Assembly (NCBI RefSeq): GCF_030247195.1
Contig: NC_080672.1
Span: 2,976,001 to 3,040,000, forward strand
DNA: 64,000 nucleotides
Direction: 5' to 3'
Source: Topomyia yanbarensis
Lineage: Eukaryota > Arthropoda > Insecta > Diptera > Culicidae
The notes under the pieces were generated by a model. That model was not told the origin of the DNA. It did no database searches and saw nothing but the letters and a program-made list of their open reading frames with translations. Both the position numbers and the translations under genes were made by a program. Of the stretch, positions 1 through 11,289 are shown piece after piece (position 1 is the first letter of the stretch; the number at the start of each line of letters is the position of its first letter).

Positions 1-978
1 AATACAAACAATCAAAAAATCCGAATCTGATGTCTGCCGTTCGCTGCTTGTTCGCATCGTTGTTTGTTGAATTTAGCCATTCATGCAATGTTCATCTTCA
101 CGCATCGTTCGGATCGGCACACGAATGGCTTAGGTGATAATCGCCACTAGCCATTCTTCGCTAAGGATTCTTCGTTCTTCATTTCTCCTGCATTGCGACC
201 AAGAAAAACAAATTTCTTGTTCATTGATGGAAGGGTCAGAGCTTCATGACTGACTGGTGCAGAAATGCTTGCTATGTTCGGAATACGATGACTTTTGCTA
301 TAAACAACAATTAGTAGTACATAATGATTATTTGCTGATGTTTTTTATCATATTTGAAACGGGAAGCTGCGTAAGCAAAGCAAAACAAATCAATTACATT
401 TGTAAATCTGCGGATGTCTCGCGGGCGTAAACCGAATCAACACAATTATGAATCTACATACTAGACTATTGGTACTTCAAATAACTTTTTTTCTAATGAT
501 GAATTAACACTGGGTGATAGTTTCCTTGAATCTACGTTTAATGACAACAAATAGCAACCTTAAGACGATATACTCTTATATAATATAATTTCTATATCTA
601 TAGAAGTATAATCAAGCCACAAGTTTTTGACAAATCGATGCATTCCGATTTCAACCAAACTTAGCAAATATTAAACTTTTTGCCAAAACTGAACCGGTTA
701 GTCTTATATCCTAGTATCAATTGAGGTTTCATCGTACTTTTATAGCCACTCATAACATTTAAATTGCACTTGTAGGGTGCTATAGAACTTCAGTTGTTGC
801 TTGTAAACATAAAATTTTGTACCATTCTTTAGCTTAAATAGCAGCTAATATGGTTTTAATTTCAGCAAAATCTAGCATGTTTTCAATAAAGTTGTACAAC
901 AAAGCATTACAGAAAAAATGCTGAATATGTATATCTCACTTGACATGACATCAAGAAATAAAATTTGGATATATTCTA
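1..978. other. AT-rich sequence, nothing recognised
   Basis: No coding pattern, RNA gene or clear repeat boundary was recognised. The first 200 bases are rich in TTCGTTC-like words but form no clean tandem array. Confidence 0.4.
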
Positions 979-1372
979 TTAAGAGGCTACACCACTGTAG
1001 AGCACGCCAAACATGTCATGAAAATCGACACAAAATTAATTTAAAAAGCTAAGCAATAAAAAAATCCTACGTACGTCGCTGGAGAAATCAATTTTGAATA
1101 TACTGTGAAAATTTCCAAGCATTCAAAAATCATTTGTTCGAGTTACATTTGCGGCCGGCTCAAAAAAGTGGCTTCGAGAAAAACGCGGTTAAAGTTTTCA
1201 GTACACACGAGATATACATAAGAGGCATTGCGGTAGAATTGAAAATCTGAATATTTATGTATTGTTTTCGTCTTCCATGTTTTGGGATATGATTTTGAAC
1301 ATTCTAAAGCCATTTTTGACTAATAAATTGAAAATCGACTTTTTTTTATTCTACAGTGCTGTGACACTTTAA
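979..1372. mobile_element. TTAA-flanked MITE, family W, copy 1
   Basis: A 394-bp segment has TTAA at both ends and imperfect terminal inverted repeats. The left end contains GGCTACACCACTGTAGAG and the right end contains CTACAGTGCTGTGACAC. Its interior is clearly related to 62993-63970, where the same phrases occur (GAGAAAAACGCGGTTA; TTTATGTATT.TTTTCGTCTT). TTAA duplication is the hallmark of piggyBac-type transposition, so a piggyBac-mobilised MITE is the likely class. No coding capacity is seen. Confidence 0.7.
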
Positions 1373-2480
1373 AACCGTTTTAAGATAAATTTAGTAATTA
1401 TTATTTAACATAAATGTAATCTCTGGACGTATTAAAAATATTTTAGAGCGCATGAGATGTTTAAGGACACCAACCGCTAAACTATTTTCATTTGAAAGTT
1501 ATAAGAACTTCGTCATCTTCGAATAAAGTGCCTGACTGTTTTTTTTTCATAAAGAATATACGACTTTTTAGAAAAAAATGGCCTGAAAATGCCAAAACAA
1601 TTTTTTTAAATGTTGCAATATTCATTCAAAATCCTATATAAAAAGTGTTCATAATTTTTTCACGGAACAAACTAGAGTCTAGGGAATCAATATGTCAAGA
1701 CATATCAATCCTCTAGGCCAGATTTTTAAAGGCAAAAGTTTTGTTCGAAAACTTCAAAATTTCTTTTGTGGAGAAGCGCCTAAATAATATGAGAAATGGA
1801 CGTTAAAAATATCAATATTTTCCAATATCGCTCAAGTGTTGACATACTATGAAGTTGAACGGAAATAAGCTTTGCTTGCCATAATCTACTGCTACTGGAA
1901 TATTAAACAGAAATATTTTTAATGAAAAAGTGTTCATAACAGTTTCATAAATAAATTCAAAATGTCTAGCGTGAAAATGCGTTCCGCGAAATGCTTCTTT
2001 TTGAATCGATTAATTTTGATCAGAAATGTGTTGATTATCTTGAAGCTTGAGTTACTAAATTTGATCAAGTTGTTTATTTTAAGTGGGCGAATCTTAAATG
2101 TAAGATTGATTGGAACTTGGTACTTCTAGCATATTTCGAAAATGTACGTAAATTTAATTGCTCCGACGATAGAGTAGGGGAACATGGGGAGACTTGACTA
2201 AGTGTAAGATTCTACATTTGGCTATAACGTATTCTATTTGGTTTTTAATTTTTTTAAAATATTTTTATGCTTGTTTCGATCCCTTAAGGTAATTATAAAT
2301 GTTTGAAATGAAAAATCCTTTCATCATAGAAAATATTCTGCTCGGGGCCGCCGTACACTAATTACGTAATGCTTTTTTAGAACTATTCAACCTCCCTCCA
2401 GATAAGAGTTCGTATGATTTTGGTGAACTCCCTCTCCCCTTATTGAATTATTAAAAGAGAACTCAGGACAAAATTTAACT
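1373..2480. other. AT-rich sequence with a short TE-like scrap
   Basis: No gene is visible. Around 2341-2450 there is a scrap with CTAATTACGTAATGC followed by C-rich CCTCCCTCC. The same style of sequence recurs near 3540-3640, 41560-41650, 42185-42285, 57205-57255 and 58150-58260, and is probably a terminal remnant of a mosquito repeat family. Confidence 0.35.
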
Positions 2481-2791
2481 ACACACCAAAAAATTGACGT
2501 AATTGTAAACATGACACAATTTAACAAACTGTAATTCACGAAATGACTAAACATTAAACATCACCGTGTTCCATTTAATTTTACATGAAACATATTTTCC
2601 ATGCGCAATGACATAAAATTACACTTACTGTCATTCAGAACAAACGCCTTATGTGGAGTAAAATTACATGATTTACGAAATTCAATGTCTTGTAAAATTA
2701 AAATCAAACGTAAAACTAAGTCATTTTTGATGCTCGTATATGTCAGGATCAGGAGACGTAAATTTATACGATTTTTTCTAAGTGTGTGTAT
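2481..2791. mobile_element. Possible MITE with imperfect inverted ends
   Basis: The left edge reads ACACCAAAAAATTGACGTAA. The right edge, reverse-complemented, reads ACACTTAGAAAAAATCGTAT and then AAATTTACGT. The interior is rich in AAATTACA and GTAAAATTA words. No target-site duplication could be settled, so the class is open. The ORFs on both strands here are chance products of the AT-rich palindromic sequence. Confidence 0.35.
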
Positions 2792-2799
2792 AATCATCT

Positions 2800-3300
2800 G
2801 CAGAAATTTCATTTGTATCCTAATCTCGCCCAGTAGTAATTTCAGAATAAATTTTGGGAGATATTCAGAAACTCCAATTTGTTCCACATAATTTGCTTCG
2901 CTAATTTCCACTTCCTTTGAATCTATTTCTTTGTGGTGTAGAACTCAAAAGAATTTATAACCTCTTCTGGTGTGAATTTGTTCGGAGTTTCAACTATAAC
3001 GCTTATCGTACGCATAGTTCCGACATGGCTATCTTCGAATTTTCTTGAAGTAAAATACAGTTCACACTCTGGAACTATACGGCCAACAAGTTCTTTGACA
3101 ATCACATGACAGAAAATTTTTCATATACCTTGCGGGTTTGAAGCGAAAGTTTGAAAAGAAGGATGTTGGCCTAACAACACGAAGGGTCTCAACACTTCTT
3201 AACTTGTAAAGCAGATTGTGACTCCAGTTCCCGATCAGAACAATGTACCACAAAGAGTCAAGAAATTTCTGTAACTGCTCCAAAACCATCGACAATTAAG
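2800..3300 (-). pseudogene. Decayed coding fragment of unknown origin
   Basis: Minus-strand translation gives protein-like sequence in two frames. One open stretch (3105-2923) contains ELVGRIVPECELYFTSRKF and ends in EFYTTKK. A frame shift near 2925 continues into KEVEISEANYVEQIGVSEYL. The composition looks like real protein, but I do not recognise the family. Both pieces are short and broken by stops and are cut off at the MITE-like sequence below 2791. A transposase or other TE relic is the most probable origin. Confidence 0.25.
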
Positions 3301-4620
3301 CCGCCCCTTACGTTGGCAACAATAAATTCCATAACTAATTTAACAATCATATTCTGTCGCTGCAAAACACTTCAATTTGGGGTCTGCGTTTCCATGACCA
3401 TGATGTACAGTATGAGCTCATTTTGTTTGATATATAAAATGTTCATGGCACAAATAAGAAATAGTTTCTTTTCTTATGAGAAGAATGTTTTTCTTATCGA
3501 TTTCATTTTTCATGCATGTTTTATGATATTACTTAAGAAAGGACAAACCTTCCCTCCCCCAGGTGAGAATTGGTAAGATATTTTGAAACACCCACTCCCC
3601 CCATATGTGCTTACGTATTTAGTGTATGACCCCTAATTAATAAATTTGCGTTAAATGATGTATTTTTTATCAAACTGTGGTACCTACTGTTAATGTTAAC
3701 CACGTCACAAAAAATCTCACCTTACACATCAATCTATCTTTATAGCACTAGTTAACAAAGTTAGCAGTCATGGTTGAATTCGTGAGATGTGCACATGCAA
3801 TGTAATCATTATAGCTAATCCCTAGAAGGGAATGCATTAAAAATCGAAATTCAACCATTTTATATTTTTTGTTGGTATCTAAGGATCTCGACAATATGGA
3901 GTAAAATAATTACAGCACGTTTTTTATGCCAAGTCTTTCCCGATGGGGGAACAAGAAGTAATATTTGTATTACACCCACAACACACTGTTCATTCTACAG
4001 CTAATTTATTTGTAAACAACCGTGCTGATTAAGCGATTTCGTCGTGATACTAGCAAAACATGCGCAATAGGTTAAATTATTGTGATATAACACCATGTGC
4101 AGATTAAAATCAAAACTTCATCAGAATTTTGTTTTGCTTATTCCGAGTTTTATCACCAAACATGGGTTCAATCTCCTTTGAATACTTGACACACAAGGCT
4201 TCTATTAAGATTGTACTATATTTAACAAATATTGCCTTGATTCGGCTGTTAATTTAACCCATAGTTTTGTACTGAAGAGCCAGTAGCGCATTGGCTTGTT
4301 CCGAACAGTACAACGCATCAGAATAAAAATATATTTCTTCGCGAGCCATCATTCTGCGAAGATAAAATTGAAGTCATCTTCGCCAATAGTTGTAAGCGAT
4401 CATCGCTATGGTGAGGAATGGTTTGCTGATTCGTTTATTCGTCATTCACTTCATAGCTTCCTCGTGCAGTTCATTCGGTCGTTCGATGAGTAGCAAGGCA
4501 AGAACGTATGGATAAGGCATTCGGATAAACACGGATTGGCGGTCGGCTTCATTCGTGGATGAATATCAACAGCAAGTTGAATATAACAGCGAGGAACGAT
4601 GTGGGACGAATGCAGGTGAT
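3301..4620. other. Non-coding, no gene recognised
   Basis: AT-rich sequence. About 3540-3640 is C-rich and looks like a repeat end (TACGTATTTAGTGTATGACC). The stretch 4264-4620, adjoining the broken retrotransposon, is richer in CG and TTCG words, but I could assign no element or gene. Confidence 0.35.
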
Positions 4621-4626
4621 TCATAT

Positions 4627-5706
4627 TCACCGTGCTTCGTCGCGATGAAGATTCTGAAGCAACATTGCCAATAACTGCGTTTGTTTGGCTTTCATTAAAC
4701 TCTTCATTCGCCTTTCTAACGACGTGTACTGTTGATAGCTAGCAGGTAACCCGTCTTCCCGGAAGGCCTTATATGCAGTGGACTTCACCGCGTACAGCTC
4801 TGAGCACTCTTTGTCCCACCACAGGGTGGGAGACCGTCCATGGGTATTCGTGCTGGGTACTGGAATAGTCTGAGCTTGATTCGCACTGTCGAGCCAAAAA
4901 CCTGTACTCTTCCTCCGGAGGAGGCTCTTGAGTGGATTCGATTTTAACGGATATCGCGGTCGCGTAACTCTTCCAATCAATGTACCGTGTGAGGTCATAC
5001 GAGACATTGATTGTTTCCGATGGTCTTGAACCGTTAGCAATTGAAATTACGATAGGCAAATGATCGCTACCGTGGGGATCAGGGATCACCTTCCACATGC
5101 AGTCAAACTGTAGCGATGTCGAGCAAAGCGATAAATCCAACGCGCTTGCGCGTGCTGGTGGAGTAGGAATCCTTGTAATTTCTCCCGTGTTTAAGATGGT
5201 CATGTTGAAATTGTCGCAAAGATTAATATTGATCAATCATCATCATGAAGACAGCCCCATACCGTACCGTGCGAGTTAAAGTCTTCTAGAACTAGCCGCG
5301 GTGCCGATAAGGATTCCGTGATATTACAAAGCGTTCGATGCCCTACCGAGGCTCTAGGAGGAATGTAGATGGAAGCAATGCAAAGGTCTTTGCCTTTGAT
5401 TAGAACTTGACAAGCGACAATTTCAATACCTGGTGTCGAAGGGAGGTTAATTCGATTGAAAGAATAGCACTTTTTAATCCTCAAAAGTACTCCTCCATAT
5501 GGGTTTTCTCGATCTTGACGAATTATATTAAAGTCGTGGAAGTTGATATTTATATCGGAAGTTACTCAAGTTTCACATAATGCGAAAGCATCACATTTTA
5601 AACTATTTAGTAAAAATTTAAAGGAATCGAATTTTGGGAGGATACTTCTGCTGTTCCACTGTAGAACAGTGATCGAATCGGTGACCTCGTTCAATGACTT
5701 AGCCAT
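4627..5706 (-). pseudogene. Non-LTR retrotransposon ORF2: endonuclease domain, RT missing
   Basis: Minus-strand ORF2 starts near 5704 and encodes an APE-type endonuclease. The motifs in order are VLQWNSRSI, an ALCET stretch (catalytic Glu region) followed by an in-frame stop, NPYGGVLLRI, IYIPPRA, DFNSHGTVWG and HGSDHLPIVI with the terminal catalytic His. A linker with WWDKECSEL and a Lys-rich helix follows, and the sequence then breaks off near 4627 before any reverse transcriptase. Frames change near 5236 and 5040. The order is that of Jockey/I-group elements. Losing the 3' half is unusual, because target-primed insertion normally truncates the 5' end; a later deletion or rearrangement is likely. 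It cannot encode a working enzyme. Confidence 0.85.
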
Positions 5707-5749
5707 CGAAGGATGCGATCGCTGCAAGGAGGGGCCATTTAGTAGTCAA

Positions 5750-6980
5750 CTACTTGAAAAATGTTTGCACTATAGAGAGAAAACGAATCAGAAGGCTCTT
5801 AAAAGGATATGTTACATTGAATTCTGCAAAAATTAAGTCCACGATGTCAGAAAATTTCATTAGTCCGTTACTGGACTGAGTGTCTGTTTGAATAAAGGAG
5901 ACAATTGGGATTTCTGGTGTCCCTGGAAGTGGTGGGTACTCCTTGTTAAAATTAAAATTTCCAAGTCCTGGAGAAACTTGCTTCGGCTTTAGGGCAGCAC
6001 TTCCGTTGAATGTATTAGATGTTGTTGGCGCACTCTCAGAGTAGGACATCTTGGGACCCTTACGAGGTAGTCTAGGGGAGGCAAGAGGATCATCAGATTC
6101 TTGCTCAACGTTAGCCAAATCAGCAAAGGGATTTTCGGACAGGAGAAATGGCGAAGCATTCTTTAGCATTTCTGCAGAAGAACGCCTCGAATGTTTCTTA
6201 AGGGAGCGCTTAATTTGATCTCCGTGCTGCTTGTACGCAGGGCATGATTTAAGAGCATGGGAAGGACCCCCACAGCGAATATACTTTTCAGTTTCTTTGT
6301 CGCAAGAGTCATCCCCATGCTCTCCCTCGCACTTGCTGCATCGTTTTTTATTTCCACAATAGGTGCCTGTGTCACTCAACTGTTTGCAATTGCTGCAGCT
6401 CATGACCCGCGGTACAAACAGACGAACAGGTAGAAGAACTGTGTCAGGGAGGATGTAGTTGGGAAGAGAAAACCCGGCGAATGTCACCCGAAGCGAGTCT
6501 GATAGAGAGTAGGTAGTCTTACCTCCCTTGGTGTTTGCGGTATACAATTGTTTGCATTCCAAGATCTTAATCTGTTGGAGTGAGGGGTTCTTAAAGCAGC
6601 CAACCCCGTGCTCCAACAGTTCTTCGCACTTCAGGCCAGTTCTGACACAACCCCATCGATTTCTACGGCCATACAAGGCACGCACGCTTTAAATTCCCGC
6701 AGCGCTCACAGCGAGCAATCTTGTTTGCCTGACCGAGATCATTCACTAAAACTCGTATCTTGTTTGCCCGAACACGTGTGATCTGAGTTACCGCCGGGAA
6801 CTGAGTAGTCCAGTCCAGAGGAAGTTTCAATATATTAACCGCTTTCTTCCCGGTCAGAAAGTACACAACCCATGGCCCAGAGGAATCTAGTGGGAACTGT
6901 TTTATACGAGGGGCAATGCGCATGTTAGTGGTATCAGGGACTTCCATGATAACATCAAATGGAATTTTGCCCTCGACCAT
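5750..6980 (-). pseudogene. Non-LTR retrotransposon ORF1 (gag-like, zinc knuckles)
   Basis: Minus-strand ORF1 lies directly 5' of the endonuclease ORF. It begins at 6980 with MVEGKIPFDVIMEVP and runs through an RRM-like region (FPLDSSGPWVVYFLTGKKAV). It shifts frame near 6680, inside the cysteine pair CERCGN, and continues to 5750. The second part holds three Cys-rich knuckles (CSNCKQL, CSKCEGEHGDDSC, IRCGGPSHALKSCP) followed by a Ser/Pro-rich tail with NKEYPPLP. This arrangement is typical of ORF1 nucleic-acid chaperones of Jockey/I/Loa-type elements. The frame shift disables it. It overlaps the start of ORF2 slightly, as is usual for such elements. Confidence 0.85.
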
Positions 6981-7440
6981 TTAAGCACGAGGGCAGAGCG
7001 TTGTATAAACGGGGATGTTTCTTATTATTTGATTGCAAGGTAGAGTAAAAGGAGGGAAAAGGAAAGAAAGCAAACGAGGGAAAAGAACAAACAAAACTTA
7101 TCTGCAAGAACGTCGATTGTTCCGCACTAGAGAAAACAATGTACTGGATTTGTGACCGGAACCAGCAGAACGGCGGCCAAAGAACGAACAAAGGCTAAAC
7201 TTCACTGACTAAGATTTACACACCGAACACCACTGTGAAGTATAACGATCTGCGCCGTTCAAAGGCTTAGAAATAACTGATGAAGTAAGTCTCACTTGAT
7301 CAAAATTACCCGGTGGTCAAAAATACCTCGGTACAAAGGACGCCAAACAAAGCAACCGCGCTTACATCCAACGATTTTTGCACGAGACGAGCGTACAATA
7401 ACGAATCATACGAATCAAAGTAGACCCTGACGCAATGAAA
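6981..7440 (-). mobile_element. Probable 5' UTR of the non-LTR element
   Basis: About 450 bases upstream (in minus sense) of ORF1 are GC-richer than the flanks and show no other identity. The sequence has words such as TTAGTCAGTGAAG that would suit an internal promoter. The element therefore seems to keep its 5' end. The exact boundary near 7440 is not marked by a duplication I can see. Confidence 0.4.
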
Positions 7441-8001
7441 GCGATATTCATTAATGTTTCATATGTTTTTCAACATTTGAAAACATTTACATAGTTATTT
7501 ACTGAAATGAATACATTTTCGATATTCGCATGGTCGTTATAGGCAAGGGATTTGTGAAGTCTCTTTTGCCGGCGTCGGTGGTAAAACATGATGCTGAGTT
7601 ATGTTCTATCATTGACTATGCGGTAGATGTGGATGCAACTCCTACTTAACAGAAGGCAAAGGATTCTTCACATTTCCTTTCGATCATGTCCACATGAGCC
7701 TGCCTAGTCCTAGTTTTCCGTTCTAAGTTTATAACTGATTCACTCTAGAATACCTGTCCGTCTTTCAATTTCATTGCTTTCATTTCTCTTAGTCTTAAAT
7801 TTGCCGAAAATAGCCAACAAAATCGATACAGATATTCAATTGAATGAGTCACACAGACTGTTAATTGAATATTTGTTCCATTCTGTACCATTCGCATCAG
7901 TTTCATTCTTAGCAGTCAAAAAATCTTCGATTTTTTTACAAATATGGCGTCAACTCATCAGACAAATACTCTTTGACTGATTTCTTCTATTTGTTCTCCA
8001 G
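7441..8001. other. Region upstream of the OBP exon; signal-peptide exon not found
   Basis: A Plus-C OBP needs a 5' exon coding for a secretion signal. I searched this interval on the plus strand. The only candidates (the ATG near 7436 giving MKAIFINVSYVF, and a non-ATG frame from 7774) lack a convincing signal peptide with a donor in phase. The exon may lie further upstream, beyond the retrotransposon. Confidence 0.4.
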
Positions 8002-8541
8002 AACCCAGCCGAATGCTGCGACACCCCAATGCTTATGGATAAGGAAATCATGATGGACTGCTACAAAAAGTACGGCGAACAAACTAAACGACAGATGAAG
8101 ATGGAAGGAATTCCTCGGGGTTGCGTAAGTATAGACACATTCCATGTTCGAATAAATTCAAATCTAACCATTAACAAATTACAGTGCATTGCCGAGTGCG
8201 GACTGAACGCAACCGGACTCTACTCGAACGGTATGATCCACCGGGAGGACATGACCAAAATGTTCATGGACTCGGTCAAGGATATGCCCCAGTGGCAGCC
8301 GCTGGTTCGGGACACCCTGGACGAATGCTTCAAGATGGCCGAATCGATGATGGATCAAATCGAGGCCGGTGCCAAGCTGGAGCCCAGTTTCGAGGGGGAA
8401 CAAATCTGCCATCCCATCTCCGGGACGATTCTACGCTGCATGGGAATGAACATGTTCGCGAAATGTCCAGCCGGAATATTCAAGGAAGGTGACGAATGCA
8501 ACCAGCTGCGGGAGTATTCCAAGATGTGTCCAATCATGTAA
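8002..8541 (+). CDS. Plus-C odorant-binding protein, two 3' exons (5' partial)
   Basis: A secreted carrier of small hydrophobic ligands, typically in sensory lymph. Exon A is 8002-8124, after the acceptor TTGTTCTCCAG. Exon B is 8185-8541 and ends in TAA. A 60-bp intron (GTAAGT...TTACAG) lies between them in phase 0. The visible 159 residues hold twelve cysteines: an AECC motif at the start, a CC pair formed exactly at the splice junction followed by IAEC, then DEC, IC, RC, KCP, DEC and MCP. The CC-x-x-EC block and the Pro after a late Cys identify the Plus-C class. An in-frame stop at 7978 shows that the upstream sequence is intron. The signal peptide exon is missing from view. The 60-bp intron is a multiple of three with no in-frame stop, so retention would insert 20 residues. 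A possible polyadenylation signal AATAAA is at 8840-8845. Confidence 0.88.
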   Translation, partial: NPAECCDTPMLMDKEIMMDCYKKYGEQTKRQMKMEGIPRGCVSIDTFHVRINSNLTINKLQCIAECGLNATGLYSNGMIHREDMTKMFMDSVKDMPQWQPLVRDTLDECFKMAESMMDQIEAGAKLEPSFEGEQICHPISGTILRCMGMNMFAKCPAGIFKEGDECNQLREYSKMCPIM

Positions 8542-8839
8542 TTCGGAAGCTAGATCCGATGATCTCGTTTGTTAGTCTTGTAGCGGAAACTCTAAGGGGA
8601 TGTGTTCCTTTCGATTTTGCCAATACATAATTTCTTTGTTGTTGCATCATTTGATTGTTTGATTTCATAAATAAGCGTTAATTTACATTCCTCTGATTAA
8701 AGAGAAGAACAAGTGGTAACTTATGCTATACAATCATATTTTCAATATAGGGAAGAAGCCAAAGGATGGTTAATTCATAATTTTATCGTGCTCGATCGCT
8801 TCACTTCCGAGAACATGCATTATGCTAGTGCAATTATTC

Positions 8840-8845
8840 AATAAA
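8840..8845 (+). terminator. Candidate poly(A) signal of the OBP gene
   Basis: AATAAA lies about 300 bases after the stop codon. AT-rich sequence nearby offers alternatives, so this is a plausible rather than a proven site. Confidence 0.35.
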
Positions 8846-8849
8846 ATAA

Positions 8850-9600
8850 GAGTTGTTAACCAACAACCACAATGGAAAGAGCATTTAATTGACTCATCCA
8901 GTAAAGTCTGGAACCAGAAGGAAGAAAAACAGGAAGCTAATTGAACTAACCCATCAAAAAGATAACACGCTGAAGTCGCATTACGCTTCCCGCCCTGACA
9001 AATCGTAAATCATACTCACGTTTACGTTACTCAAGGAATTCTGCAGAAACTATGTACCCCACATGTCATCGAACGCAGTTCCACACGGCGGATTCGTTCG
9101 GGTTGCCTCTTATCAGAACACCTGGCGGGTGTTGTCGCAACAAGCAATCCCACAAACAAGGCCGGCGTTACGGATTGGAACAGGTGTTCGACTGGACCTG
9201 AATACTGAACATATCAATGGGCGCGATGATTACTACTTTAGATAAGGCTTAAGAGGCCAATTGAGTTGATTTGTGGTTTCGTACCTCCGGAATCAAAGAC
9301 GTACGAGGAGGTGGAGATGGGGGGAATGAAAGTTTTCGACCGAATTTTATGTAATTTGAACAGAACTACTTTTTCATATAATTATAAAATTAACACAATA
9401 TCTAACTTTAGTAAAGATAAATTTCCCCCGAAAAAAATAATCAACCCAATTGAGACAATGTGAAAAATTCAGTCAAAATAAAAGAAAATGGTTAAAAATT
9501 ACGACGAAAATTATTGGAAATAAAAACAAACTCATTGCTCGGTATGACCCTTTTTATCGCGAGCTACCGGCAATGTGCCTTATAGATATGATTCTCATCG
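8850..9600. other. Intergenic spacer between OBP and PLC genes
   Basis: No gene was recognised. The 60-65-codon ORFs here have no domain, no signal peptide and no splice context. Confidence 0.4.
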
Positions 9601-9674
9601 CTGTCCCGGTTTTTTTTTAAATTGTACTAATCTTCACGAATGCAGTCATGCAATAAGACGCGCGACCATCTGCG

Positions 9675-9690
9675 ATTCGGTCAGTGTTGG
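9675..9690 (+). promoter_or_regulatory. Possible initiator of the PI-PLC gene
   Basis: TCGGTCAGTGTTGG includes TCAGT, the core of the arthropod initiator, about 100 bases before the ATG at 9787. No TATA box is evident. This is a motif match only. Confidence 0.25.
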
Positions 9691-9786
9691 CATAGAGCTT
9701 GAACCCGTTAGACGTACCGAACGGAACTGACAAATTTTGTTAATAGTCGGTTTTAAGACATAAGTGATTCGTAAGTGAGTTTAACA

Positions 9787-10768
9787 ATGATAAAACTCGG
9801 AAGCGTTTCTGTTCGTTCTATTTCATTAGTGATCTTAAGTTTATCGTACGTTCTAAGTGATACCTGTCCAGTTTATTTGACCCTATCGTCACTCTCGAGA
9901 CACATAGAGAACGCTTCAGTGGTCATAAACTGGGGTCCCGATTGTGAAAGTCCACCCGATTGGATAGGACTCTACACGGAAAACCCAGCGATATCCAATG
10001 ATCCTCCCACAGTTAAAGTGATCGTCAATGGACAAACGTCCGGAGAAGTCATCACTGAACAAAAATTTGGAAAACAACGTTTACCGGGAGGGTGGAATTT
10101 CGAAGAAGTCCTCAGACACATCCCGAAACGTCGGGCCAAACCATTATGCTTCGGTTTCTATCTAGTAAGCTACGACAAAAACAACGAACTGCAAACATTT
10201 GAATGTCTGAAAATTCAACCAAACTGGATGTTCACCGAAGGCAACATCGGAAACGTATCGCTGAAGGATCTTTTCCTCCCGGGAACCCACTGTTCAGCCT
10301 GTTATCAGACTAAAGCCAATGTGAATAACGTCTTCCTCAAACGAGCTGGCTACCGGCAGGATCTAGACATATGGACTCAACTAGTCTTCGGAATCCGATA
10401 TCTGGACTTTTCAATCGGTTATCATCCGTCTCATAATGGAACCCGAAATTTCTGGATTATGAACGAAAGCTACCGAGTGGGATCGATCATTCCCATTCTA
10501 CAGGACATACGCCGCTTCGTCATCCTATCGGAGGAATCAGTTTTCCTAGATTTCCGACGTTTCCCGCTTGGCTTCCATAACCATCCCGAGCAGCATGCCG
10601 AATTCCTCCAAATTTTAGATCAAGAACTGGGTGACCTCATCTACCGTCGGCCCAACTTTGGCAACGAAGAGAAGGACGAAAGGCAATCCCATCATCTGAC
10701 GATGGCACAGATGCGCCAGGAGGGAAAGTATATTCTTGTCACGTACAGTCACGCGGCCAGTCTGAATG
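9787..10768 (+). CDS. Secreted PI-PLC X-domain protein, coding exon 1
   Basis: The protein starts at the ATG at 9787, which opens a signal peptide (MIKLGSVSVRSISLVILSLS, then YVLSDTC). An upstream in-frame GTG at 9775 is not a credible start. An N-terminal beta-rich domain (INWGPDCESPPDWIGLY) precedes the PI-PLC X domain. The first catalytic region is LFLPGTHCSAC with its His, followed by GIRYLDFSIGYH and VFLDFRRFPLGF. The second His normally found in the family is not seen: NFWIMNESYRV stands where it is expected. The exon ends at 10768 in phase 1 with donor GGTAAGT. Reading on gives only a (GCG)n alanine tail and a stop, so this is intron. It joins in phase to 38125-38567, giving 453 residues in all. 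The intron holds the alpha-L-fucosidase gene on the other strand. Confidence 0.88.
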
Positions 10769-10781
10769 GTAAGTACAAGTT

Positions 10782-10803
10782 AGCGGCGGCGGCGGCGGCG
10801 GTC
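10782..10803. repeat. (GGC)n microsatellite just inside intron 1
   Basis: Seven or so GGC/GCG units sit about 15 bases after the splice donor. Read as coding they give a false poly-Ala tail. Confidence 0.8.
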
Positions 10804-11289
10804 GCAAACTGCAGCTTTCAATCTTCAAACTAATCAAGATCGCCGTTATTATCTAATTTATGACCCCGGCGCGCGAGAGTGTGGTTTTATTATGTTAACT
10901 GATCTGTTCCTTGTACAGTATGAGAGCCGGAATTGTCGTCACCGAAATTTGCCTCCCGTAGTGCAATTTGATACCTACATACCATCAAGGCAATACATAA
11001 CCTCCAACTTGGCCTGCTTTGGCTGAATTGCACCTTCTTCAAAGACATCAAATTTCGATTAGATTTACGATAGATACTCAAAAATAGAATTCTTTTGATT
11101 CATTTACTGCTGCTGGATTTGTTCTTGCAGTAATTTAACATTTGGTTAAAATAAGTTATTATCTTAAAATTCAAATAAATATATCAAAAATCTGAAAAAT
11201 TCACTACTTACAAAACGTAGAGGTTTCAGATCGGTTCCGACAGCATGAAGTTCAAAGTAACTTTACGCTCGTCCGGACATGCCGCACAC

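Noticed and set aside
2561..2911. Long ORFs on both strands at the MITE-like segment
   Set aside because: Both are low-complexity products of AT-rich inverted sequence. Only the part above about 2800 looks like decayed protein.
7774..7980. Signal-peptide exon of the OBP
   Set aside because: The start is a TTG, the sequence lacks a typical signal peptide, and no donor in phase is seen. A stop at 7978 lies in the OBP exon's own frame.
10769..10833. Poly-Ala C-terminus of the PI-PLC reading frame
   Set aside because: It comes from a GGC microsatellite after a good GTAAGT donor. The downstream exons join in phase and give family-like sequence.
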